Shown piece after piece: positions 37,356 to 46,780 of a stretch of 64,000 nt of DNA. A model generated the notes under the pieces. The model ran no database searches, had not been told where the DNA came from, and saw only the letters and a list, made by a program, of their open reading frames with translations. The translations under genes and the position numbers were made by a program. Location: positions 34,896,001-34,960,000 of the forward strand of contig NC_070614.1 in the NCBI RefSeq assembly GCF_027172205.1, read 5' to 3'. The DNA comes from Podarcis raffonei (taxonomy: Eukaryota; Chordata; Lepidosauria; Squamata; Lacertidae). The number at the start of each line of letters is the position of its first letter. The stretch's first letter is position 1.

Positions 37356-38706
37356 TGCATCATGGGAAACACAAAGTTGTAAAACGCACAACACACACAC
37401 ACACACACACACAGAAAACTTTAGCAGAACAATCCCTGACAAAACTTCCAGCCGGATTCCAGTACCGTTCTCACTCATAAAGCAAGTTGAAGCAGGGAAT
37501 TAGCAGGAATACAGACTCCCAAATTGTAGTTTCATGAGAAACATACCGAGCTGGGCTTGGTGCCCACGTTTACCACAGAGAAGAGCACTTCCTCCTTAGA
37601 AAACGGAACTAGGGAGAACCTGGAATCATGTAATGAGATCTCATTGAATATGGGAGCAAAGCAGGGGTGGGAGAGGGTGTGCTTTTCCACAAAGGGTGGT
37701 GGTGAAGAGGTGAGATGTTGGAGTTCCAAGATCAGAACTCCCATCGCTTGACATTTATTTTGAAAAGGGGCCCCCAAGTTGGATTGGGCTGAGCATTTGT
37801 GAGAGTCAGTGTGGGAGAGTAGCAAGTGTTTAACAAGGCTTGGGATGGTGGGCTCAAGTCCCCACTCAGCCACAAAGCTCTCTGGGTAGGCACTATCTCA
37901 TCCTAGTCTACCTCACAGGGGTGTTGCAAGAACAAAATGGGGGTGGGGGTGTACAGTGGTCCAAGCTCTCTGGAGGGAGGGTGGAATAAAATTTTAAACA
38001 TATATAATAGTTTTGTAACTACTGTTAGGTTAGCGTACTATTATTGACCCCAATGTTGTTTTGTGATTGTTCTCTATCTTTTGAACCTTCAGGGGTGAAA
38101 AGGCAAGATATGTGTTGCTTAGGCAAGTCAACCAAGAATATGACAAATTGAGTACAGTAGGCTCTCTGCCACCTACACTACCTTTTTGCACATACCTGTC
38201 CCCTAGCCAGTATTCTGCACAAGTCTCAAGATGGGAGAGCCTTAGGCTTCTAGGGGGAAGAAGAAGGCATCCCACACTCTTCCATTGTCTCCCAAGACAG
38301 ATGGATGCCAGCAAAAACTTGAGATCAAGTCTGCCAGATAAGCTGATTTAGTCCCGCCCCCTACACCCAACACTGGCTAACCAGGTGCCTCAAGGCCTAT
38401 TGGGGGTGTGGCTTTAAATGATTATTAGACAATTTACTGAAGGATAAGACTGTCAATGGCTACTATCAGTTGGTAGCAACTGCAGGTGGGCAGAGCGCTG
38501 CTGCACTCAGATTCTGCTTGCAGTCTTGCCATGGGAATCTGGTTGGACTAGATGGGCCATTGACCTGATTCAGAAAGCTCTCCTTGTTTTATTCAGGGAA
38601 ATCTCTGATAACCATGCCGAATTATGCCACCTTCAAACCAACAGAAAGTTTTAGCGGATATATTTCTGCTCATGCCTGCAGAAAAAAATGTGAGTTATGG
38701 CCCACA
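37356..38706. other. Intergenic, microsatellite and a repeat fragment
   Basis: A CA run lies at 37391-37413. A dispersed fragment at about 38470-38595 (GGGCAGAGCGCTGCTGCACT, TGCCATGGGAATCTGGTTGG, ACTAGATGGGCCATTGACC) has a relative at 21478-21615. Its family was not identified. No gene is supported. Confidence 0.45.
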
Positions 38707-38716
38707 GATTTTACAC

Positions 38717-40983
38717 TTACTTACTTATTCAAACCTTTATTAGGCATTATACAAATAAAACGATAAAAGAGAAAGAAACATATAAAAGCCTTGAGATATA
38801 AACAGAAAGGCAGCAGTTGGCTACATACATATATATATATATACATATAAAATCAGTGGTTTTCCTTGTTAACCTGCTCCTTGGAGGACTGCTACCAAAA
38901 ACTCGGCTACCCCCGCCGTTACCCTTTGGTCAACGTCGGATAGGCAGAATCCCACACATTCACCTTGTTGGGGCTCCAGACCACCCAGAAGAGGGGACAG
39001 CACGCGTTGACGGAGCGTACTGTACAATGGGCACTGAAAGAGAATGTGCTCTACCGTGTCCGGGACATTCATAGAACATCTGCAGAATCTCTTATTTCTA
39101 GGGATGTTTTGATATCTTCCCCTGACAAATGCTGAGGGAAAAACATTCAAACGGGCCAGCATAAAAGCCCTACGTTGGGCTGGAATTATTAATTTGGTGA
39201 CGTAATTGGCTCTGCTATCTAAGATATTTAAATCATAGAATATGGGCGAACAAATTTTGTTTACAGCTGCCATAATATTTTGCCTCTCGACATCCTTTAG
39301 TCTAGTTAGGATATTATGGAAAATGTATTGCTCATTAGAATTGTACAGGGGCTCCAGCTCGATGCCTAAAGATTCAATCTTTTTTTCGAGGTACTGATAC
39401 CATCTTGATTTGTAGGAGTCTTTGAGCAAATCAGCGAGCAGACTTGATGGAGGGCAGCGAAAATGGCAGCGTAACCAGTACTTTATTGAGGTGGACCAGG
39501 CCCAATATTCCATTGTGTGTATGCCTATTTCTGCACACATTGTTTCATATTTGATCACAGCTGGGAGTCCAAGAATACGTCTCAGAAAGCTGGAGTGAAT
39601 CTTTTTTAAATCACTATTATATGCTTGGACCCATAGCGGGATTCCATAGAGTATCTGGGATTGCACTTTTGTTTGGAATATCTGATTGGCCGCAGGAATA
39701 AATTGATTGCCTTTCTGATAATAAAAACGGGCAACAGCTGATGAGGTGCACTTTGCCTGTTTTATGGCATTTGTGCAATGATTTGCCCACCCTAAATTGC
39801 TCTGGAATAGGATTCCCAGATACCTATAGATTTTCACTTGTTGAATTTCCTGCCCTCTTATTTTCCATTTCTCTAATTTCCAACCATTCGAGAAGACCAA
39901 AATTTTTGTCTTCTCGTAATTTATAGAGAGCTTGTTACATTCGCAGTAAAGGATCAGAGAAGATATAAGGCGTTTCAGACCCAAGCTCGTTAATGATAGT
40001 AGAACAGCATCGTCTGCGTATAATAATAGAGAAACTGGTTTCTGATTAAGTTTAGGGGCATGTGATTCTATTTTTTGAAGGTGATCTGGCAAATCTGATA
40101 AAAATAAATTAAATAGGAAGGGGGCAAGAATACACCCTTGTTTTACCCCTTTCGAGTTTGGGATGTCTGATGAAAGGTGACCTTTGGTGTTAAGTTTGAC
40201 TTGACAGATATTGGAAGAGTATAAATTTTTTATTAGGATCAATAAGCGCTGATCAATTTTTAATTCTGCGAGTTTCCTCCACAGCTTTGGGCGGTCAATT
40301 GAGTCAAATGCACCACGAAAATCTACAAAAGCAGCATATATCTTAGATTGCCTTTGAGATCTGTATTTTTCAACCAAATGCATAAGTATAAGGCAATGGT
40401 CTAATGTAGAGCAACCTTTGGAGAAACCTATTTGTTCTTTCCCTGGTAAATTTAGATTTTTCATCCAGGTAAGGAGTTTAGATAAAAGGTGCTTAGCGTA
40501 GATTTTCCCTATCACTGATAATAGGCTTATCGGTCTATAATTCCTTGGTTCTTTTGGGTCGCCATTTTTAAAGATTGGGATAATTATTGATCTTAACCAT
40601 ATCTCAGGTATGATCCCATATTTATCTATGAGAGTAAACAATTGAGCTAAGGGTTCTGCCCACCAATCTATATAGGACTTAAATAATTCTATTGGTAGAC
40701 CGTCTGGCCCAGGAGATTTCCCCGATTTGAAATTTTTAACTATCTCTCTAATTTCCTCTTCTTCTACCCTTGGCCACTCCTGGAGTTTATTGATTTTATT
40801 TTTAGTGGTTTCATTTCCTTTAAGTTCACTGTGTAGATTGTTAAATACCGATGTAAAATATTGGGACCATTTGGATTCTGCAATTGGTGGTAGAGTTAGT
40901 TGATTTTCGGGTTTCAATCCTCCGTACACTAGGTTCCAGAACGCTTTGTTATTTTTACTCTGAATTGAGTCGAGTAATTGTAG
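38717..40983 (-). mobile_element. 5'-truncated LINE related to the outer LINE, open RT frame
   Basis: A 2,267-bp insertion on the - strand, flanked by a 10-bp duplication GATTTTACAC at 38707-38716 and 40984-40993. The 3' terminus reads GCCTAATAAAGGTTTGAATA followed by TAAG repeats, the same style of end (AATAAA-type plus short tandem) as the element at 24784-37342. The 5' truncation removed the endonuclease. The remaining RT frame is open, so this is a fairly young copy of a second family in the same clade. Confidence 0.88.
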
Positions 40984-41052
40984 GATTTTACACAACCTAA
41001 CAAGTTGAAGGGGGGGAGTGTTCCAGCAATTATGACACCTTCCAGCTGTCAC
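38869..41052 (-). CDS. Reverse transcriptase fragment of the truncated LINE
   Basis: A 727-codon open frame. The first ~23 codons (MTAGRCHNCWNTPPLQ...) come from flanking DNA upstream of the insertion point at 40983, so the annotated start is not a real one. The rest is the LINE: KSGKSPGPDGLPIELFKSYI, NYRPISLLSVIGKIYA, YAAFVDFRGAFDSIDR, VKQGCILAPFLFNLF, LLYADDAVLLS (about residue 341) and a C-terminal CRCSMNVPDTVEHILFQC. The RT lines up motif by motif with ORF2 at 33734-37090 but at clearly different sequence, so the two are sister families. No promoter or endonuclease remains, so it is inert by itself. Confidence 0.88.
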   Translation of the reverse strand: MTAGRCHNCWNTPPLQLVRLCKILQLLDSIQSKNNKAFWNLVYGGLKPENQLTLPPIAESKWSQYFTSVFNNLHSELKGNETTKNKINKLQEWPRVEEEEIREIVKNFKSGKSPGPDGLPIELFKSYIDWWAEPLAQLFTLIDKYGIIPEIWLRSIIIPIFKNGDPKEPRNYRPISLLSVIGKIYAKHLLSKLLTWMKNLNLPGKEQIGFSKGCSTLDHCLILMHLVEKYRSQRQSKIYAAFVDFRGAFDSIDRPKLWRKLAELKIDQRLLILIKNLYSSNICQVKLNTKGHLSSDIPNSKGVKQGCILAPFLFNLFLSDLPDHLQKIESHAPKLNQKPVSLLLYADDAVLLSLTSLGLKRLISSLILYCECNKLSINYEKTKILVFSNGWKLEKWKIRGQEIQQVKIYRYLGILFQSNLGWANHCTNAIKQAKCTSSAVARFYYQKGNQFIPAANQIFQTKVQSQILYGIPLWVQAYNSDLKKIHSSFLRRILGLPAVIKYETMCAEIGIHTMEYWAWSTSIKYWLRCHFRCPPSSLLADLLKDSYKSRWYQYLEKKIESLGIELEPLYNSNEQYIFHNILTRLKDVERQNIMAAVNKICSPIFYDLNILDSRANYVTKLIIPAQRRAFMLARLNVFPSAFVRGRYQNIPRNKRFCRCSMNVPDTVEHILFQCPLYSTLRQRVLSPLLGGLEPQQGECVGFCLSDVDQRVTAGVAEFLVAVLQGAG

Positions 41053-43348
41053 ATATCTAGTCTTCTATCTCAGCCAACTTATTTTTCCAGCGCCCCAACA
41101 CTTTCCAAAACCTTTACAAATGCACTACTCCCACCTCCAAAACTGTGTGATTTCAAATTGCAACAGGTTGGGTTAGGGTTGTGTTCAGAATTAGGTACAG
41201 ATATGTATTAAAGAGTAGGCTCCCACATTATAGCATGTCACAAGCAGATGGCAGGAAGAATTAAAAAGAAGCATCTGCTAGAAAGGTCTGCCTAATAAAA
41301 GGAAGCCATCATCTCAGGATTTGAGGGGGGAGCAGAATTCACCATTCCTATTCCCTTGCATCCAGTTTTCCTCGAGCCACTGCTTCTGTCTCCCTCCTCC
41401 CTCCCCCCCCCCGAAAGTCCTGGAATTCTCCAGAATCCTTATCACGGTCCCTCAATGAGAAGTGTGGTACTTGTGGAAGAGTTGCTCAAAAGAGAGCTTA
41501 ACCATCTCCGACATTCTCACATTGTAAACTGTTACATGGGAGAGTTGACAGCATCCGAGTCAGGCCCAGCCAATAAGCTCCTTATATCAGGTTAGCCTCT
41601 TTGTCCACCTAAGTTATCAGGGCGGGTGTCAGGAGCAGAGCAGAATTAACTCACACAGTGCCAGCAAAGTTAACTCTCTTTAGTCAAAGAAACCAAACAG
41701 CTCAGGAGGCTAAGCTTAGTGAATACAGTAACTCTTCCATGTAGATCTTGCCCCAGTGAGGCAGTTGCGACAACTGAAGTCTCCACCTTCCCCAGTTCCC
41801 TAAGTCTCCTCCTCCTGGGTCCTTCCTAAGCAATCTAAAACTCTGACACCTTGTCTATCTTTGCTCTGCCCTCTTCCTACCTCTTCAGGTTCTGGGAGGG
41901 AAGCAGGGAGGGCAGCTGGTTGCAACAGGAGGGGAAGACCAGAAGCCTGCCTCTTGACTCCCCTCCTCTCCAGCCTCTGATTCTGAACTGCTCTCTGCCA
42001 CAGACTCTTCCTGCTCACTAAACCCTCTTTATCTCCCAATACCTCCTCCTCCCTGTCTGCTCCCTCTTCTTCCTCTGACTACTCCAATCCCCTGGCTCTG
42101 ACCCTTCTTCCCTTGGAGTTTCCCAAAATGGTGCCTCAGACCACTCCTCTGCATCCAGCCAGTCCATGACACTGGCTGACTCTCCAGAGTCTGAGGCACT
42201 GAACCTGCAACCTTCAGCGTACAATTTATGCACTCCACCACTGAGCTGTGATCCTTACCAATGAGCCAGGCCCTTGCATGAACCAAGAGGAGTGGCTAAC
42301 CTGTGGCTGTCCAGATCTTGATGGACTACTACAACTCCCAGCATGCCAGGGCCACTGGCCATGCTGCCTGAAGCTGATCAGCATTGCAGCTTCCCCTGCC
42401 TTAGAACATCCATGGGACTCCATAGCAGATTTGCAAGAGCTCTTGGCAGAGAGGGTCTGAAAAACGACATTTAAAGGCCAGTAGTGGGGTACTTTTGACC
42501 CTCCGGATGTTGCCGAACCACAGCTTCCACCAGTCTCCGCAAGACCAATGGCAGTGGCTGGAGGGACAAAAGTTCCCCATACCTGCTGTAGGCATGCAGA
42601 GATCTAAAAAGGAAGGAGACCAGAAAGAAAATACAAGGGGAAAGAAACCAGAAGAAAAAGTTAAGACATATAAGATGGAAGAGGGTAAGAACCAGAGGCC
42701 TCTTCCAAAACCATGGAATATCATGAAAAATTATCACTGGGCTCTAAGCAAAGCTGCATGGAGGTGTAGTGGCGGGGAAAGGAAGACAGGATATAGGATT
42801 GCTCAATAAAAAAAGTTGCAGAGAGTTTGTTTTTCTCTGTCAACTGAATTGCAGTCAAAACAACTCCTCATGCCAGCAGGTTACCTGGAAATTTGATATA
42901 GGAACCTAGGAGTTTGATTATACCCCTCTCCAGATCTATCCAAGGCTGGTAGCTAAATATATGGTTGCATGCCAGAGCCTGGGCATACACAAACTCACAT
43001 GCAGAAGTGAGTGTGCAAGGAGTATTTATACACACACATAATTATTCAAGGCAAAATACAGAAGTAGAATAAGCACAGTACCAAAAGCCACCATGAAACA
43101 TCTCCCAGCTGCAAAACTAACACACAGTTGGAACATAACGCTACTGGAAGAGGAAAGACTTCTGCAATTCACTAAGAGCATCTCAAAAGCCATTGGGCAG
43201 AAGTTTAACATTACCACAATCATTACACAAATAGAAAGGCTTATCCTAAATAAGAACATCTCAACTCGCAGAGGGTTGGGTGCGGGGAGAGAAATAGAGA
43301 TGGGACCAAGTGTGGATGTCTAAGAAGCATGTTCCATAGCATGGATTC
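40994..43348. other. Intergenic, mixed unassigned repeats
   Basis: Palindromic MITE relics lie at about 42290-42400 and 42486-42585. A tRNA-like SINE head on the - strand lies at about 42195-42265 (CAGCTCAGTGGTGGAGTGCA, GCTGAAGGTTGCAGGTTCAG). The pyrimidine-rich stretch at 41640-42190 looks like a dispersed repeat that I could not assign. No host gene is supported. Confidence 0.4.
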
Positions 43349-43356
43349 CACTACAG

Positions 43357-43515
43357 CAGGGGTGGCCAACTCCCAAGAGACTGTGATCTACTCACAGAGT
43401 TAAAAACTGGCAGTGATCTACCCCCTTTTTGGGGGGAGAGTTATCTACCAGTGATCTACGGCAGACGTCCAGTGATCTACCAGGAGATCACGATCTACCT
43501 GTTGGGACATGCCTG
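43357..43515. mobile_element. hAT-type MITE with 8-bp target duplication
   Basis: The 159-bp element starts CAGGGGTGGCCAACTCCC and ends GTTGGGACATGCCTG, giving short imperfect inverted ends. It is flanked by a perfect 8-bp duplication CACTACAG (43349-43356 and 43516-43523). The internal sequence repeats GTGATCTAC several times. The 8-bp duplication and CAGGG ends are hAT hallmarks. It has no coding capacity. Confidence 0.85.
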
Positions 43516-44639
43516 CACTACAGAAAAAACTCTGCCTACACCTCAGCATAGCTTCTCTGCACTACTTCAAAAAGTGCATTTGCAAAGCAGGGCACATGTG
43601 CACGCCCAACACAAATTAGCACGCAGGCACTTTGTGAATGAGGAAGAGTGTTGTGAGCTAGCACAAGTTCTCACTTCAGGGCCCTTATGAGATAACCTGG
43701 GGCAGCTTTCGGCAAACTCTAGATGATTTGGATTATGGTTCCCATCAACTCCAGCTTGCATTGTTGTCCAAAGCCTATGTAGGACACCAGGCTAGCAAAG
43801 GCTTAGGGTAAGAAAGGGAGCACTTTAAGCAATCTCATGAGGATTTTATTTGCTCTCCCCACCTCAGTGAGACAGAAGTGTGGTGAGGAATGTCAGCAAG
43901 CAACAACATCCAGAAACCCTTGGGAGAAACCCTGAGTTGAATGTATTGCTTCCCAAAACCATAAAATAGACGATCACTCATACACACCATCCAACTTCTA
44001 GGCCAAACCCAAAGGTCCTGTCTGTTTTAGTTTTGATGAAGTGGGTTAGGAGGAACACAGCAGGAGATTTGCCCCTCTTTTGGCAACTTCCACACCCTTC
44101 AAGCTAGCTTTGCTTTAGGCACTTGTAAGAGGGCCAGACACACACTTGCGAGAGGGTCAGAACATGTGCACAGAAAAACCTGCATTTGAACACTGCATGG
44201 GTGACAGAGACCAGCCAACTGTTGCAAGGTCAGCCTTCACTAAGCACTCATTCATATAAAGCGCCCGATAGCACAGTCGTAGCTCCACGTCCTCAAACAC
44301 AGCCCTGAAAGGGCCCCAGAGGTGCCTCCCCTTTCCTCCACCCGCCCCCCACAAAAAGAAAGGGCTCAAGAGAAATTTGTTTCGGTTCCGTAAGATGCTT
44401 CTATAGTCAGGCCTTTGTTCCACATGTACACGCCCTGAGCTTTACCAGAGGATGCAGGTGTCTGCGGCCCCCCGGGACCCTTCTGCCCCCTTCGTTTTGC
44501 TGGAGGCAAACCTAGCCAGGAGCTGCCCCCACAAAGAGATCAACCACAGCTCCTCGGTGCATCAGGTGGGAGGGGTGTGCAAGACTCTGAGCTCGGGGCA
44601 GGAGGGGGGGATGTTTGCAATTTCCTGCCCCAGTTCGAG

Positions 44640-44800
44640 GAGAGAGGCCTCTTGTCGTTTCCTGTGGTTTGGGGCAGGGAGGGGAGAGATAGCGAACAGT
44701 CATGTGATTATCTCTCTCCCCAAGTGGGAGGAGACGCGAGGCGGGCTCAGTGCGGTAAGGCGTCTATAAATGGGCCAAGCACTGGCACTTCCATCTCTTG
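44640..44800 (+). promoter_or_regulatory. Candidate TATA promoter with ETS/RUNX and GATA motifs
   Basis: A TATAAA lies at 44765-44770 in a GC-rich setting. Upstream are TTTCCTGTGGTTT at 44658-44670 (an ETS core joined to the RUNX site TGTGGTTT) and TTATCT at 44708-44713 (GATA site in reverse). Transcription would start near 44795-44800. A splice donor (CAAGAG/GTAGAC) at 44859 would end a short untranslated first exon. ETS, RUNX and GATA sites together suggest blood-cell expression. That is inference, but it fits the miR-142 hairpin 4.9 kb downstream on the same strand. Confidence 0.45.
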
Positions 44801-45548
44801 ACTTCAGCTGGCGACTGGTCTCCCCGTCTGGCCCGGTAGATTGCAAGCGACCCAAGAGGTAGACTGCTGTGGGCTGACAGGATCCCTGGGTGGGGAGTTG
44901 GGAAGAGCGGGGCTACTTGACTGAAGAGTCCTGGGTTCTAGCTGGGAATGCAGGAGGGCAGGAAAGGGCTGTGCAGTGAGAGATAAGGCGGCTGAGGCTC
45001 TTGGAGAGAGCACGCTGCATCCATGCGCAGGGTGGATGTTAAGCTCTAGGACTCCTGGAGTTCTATCATGATGTCTAGGAAGGAACAAGAGGAAGAATGA
45101 GGCTGGTGTTTGGGAGACGGAAGGATGGGGATCTGGGCCAAAGCTAATCTTGGTCCGTCTTCTTGTTCGAAGAACAAAACCTGTATTTTTAAAGAGGGGC
45201 ATGAGGAATTGGGAGCATGCAGGGGTGTTCATCGGCATGTAAGCTATTAGTCCTAACTCTCCACCCCCCTCCTAAACAGGCTTAGACTGGGAAGTAAGAA
45301 TAGGGAAGTTCCGAAAGAAGATGTCACACGGGTGGCTTATGCAAAGGGGAAATATGGCGGCTGTGCACAGTCAGTGGGTGCACACTCATGCTTATTCAGG
45401 CCCTTCACTGAAAGGGCGCTGTGAAATTTCAACATGCCTGCCCTCTACTGATAGGAAAGAAGACGAACACCTCTGTTGAAGAAAGCAACAGTTGGTTGAC
45501 CTTGCAGCCATTTTCCTAACCTGTCCTCCTCCTCTCTCTGGTTTTTAG

Positions 45549-45731
45549 GGCAGCTCCTTTCTTGCAGAAATGTGTGGAGTTTGGCAGGAATGCCCGTCCC
45601 AGCAGCATTTGACCACAAGAGTCTCTTCGATGAAACATGAGCTGGTCTGGGATCACTGCCTGGGGATCTTGGAGGACAGTTCCACTGCCATCGTAAATCT
45701 CGTTCCAAGAGTCTATGGACCAAGACAGTTG
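45549..45731 (+). other. Candidate internal exon of an unidentified spliced transcript
   Basis: A strong acceptor (CCTCCTCCTCTCTCTGGTTTTTAG ending at 45548) and a good donor (AGTTG/GTAAGG, GT at 45732-45733) bound 183 bp. An ATG at 45570 opens a frame MCGVWQECPSQQHLTTRVSS that continues through the donor and stops at 45926. I recognise no protein in it. With the promoter at 44640-44800 it could be exon 2 of a noncoding host transcript for the downstream microRNA. A small protein gene is the alternative. Confidence 0.35.
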
Positions 45732-46183
45732 GTAAGGTACAGGACATGGAGATCCTTTCCCCACTTTTGGAATCTAACAGGGGTAAGGAGGAGGGATAAT
45801 AAACACCATTTCAGGTTATTTTCCATTTTAGAGCATGTGGATAGTGAAGATAAGGCCTCCATGCTGTGCCCAAGATGTACTTACAAGCAGTGCTCAGAAG
45901 GAAAGCCGGGGGGGGATTTTGCATAAAGGTGTTCAGGGTTGTGGGGCAAGTAAGTAATGTATGAAGGATTCAGTCTTAACCCCCAACAGGAACTTGCTGA
46001 AAGGGCAGGGAGAGAAAGTAAGAGATAGAAAACAGGAAAGGCAAGAGATACAGCGTATAGATCAGCCTTCGCCAACCTAGTGCCCACCATCTAGGCAAAT
46101 GAAAGCAAACAGACTTCTAATGTCCCCTGAATACCAGTCACTATATTAAAAAACAAAACCTCATTAAGTTTTCTGTTAAACCA

Positions 46184-46780
46184 AATGGGCTGCATCCAAC
46201 TAAGCTCTAATCAGAGTAGACCCACTGAAATTAATGAACCTAAATTAGTCATGCTAATTAAATTCAATGTGTCTGCTGTGTGTAGGACTAACATTGGATA
46301 TGACAACCCCAGCTATTGTGGGAGGAAAGTTCCAACTATTTCTCTGTTGCTCTCTTGAAATCAAACGTATAGCCACACGTTATTGCATCAAACTGAACAA
46401 ACCATTTTGCATCTATAATGGGGAAGGTCTGACAGTGCAGTCCTATGTGTGTCTACTTAGAAGAAAGTCTCATTAAGTTTAATGGGCCTTACTGCCAGAT
46501 ACATGGGAGCAGGATTGCATCCTAAACATTATGAGCAGTCCAATTCTCTGCCTGTTCAACTCAGAGTAAGTCCCAACTGCATTCAGTGGGGCTTACACCA
46601 AAATTACATACACACAGGTTTGCCATCAAATAGAACAGAAAGCTAAACATAGACACAACCATTTTATGCTGCTTATTACTGAACTGACGCTACAATACTA
46701 TGGAATTTTACTCAGGAGTAAGTCCCACTGAAATCAGCGAGGCTTACTTCCAAGTAAACCTGCATAGAACTGGGCTCCGA
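46184..46780. repeat. Cluster of palindromic MITE copies (AAGTAAGTCCCACTGAA family)
   Basis: Four diverged copies lie head to tail at about 46184-46300, 46436-46520, 46535-46630 and 46690-46775. Each has arms like ATCCTATG...TCTACTCAGAAGTAAGTC and TCAATG(G/A)GGCTTAC facing each other. Single copies also occur at about 12240-12325 and 13385-13460. Four copies in 600 bp is denser than elsewhere in the window. Confidence 0.55.

Noticed and set aside
41640-42190. Pyrimidine-rich stretch considered as part of an LTR-type element
   Set aside because: I saw no paired terminal repeats, primer-binding site or coding remnant, so I list it only as unassigned.
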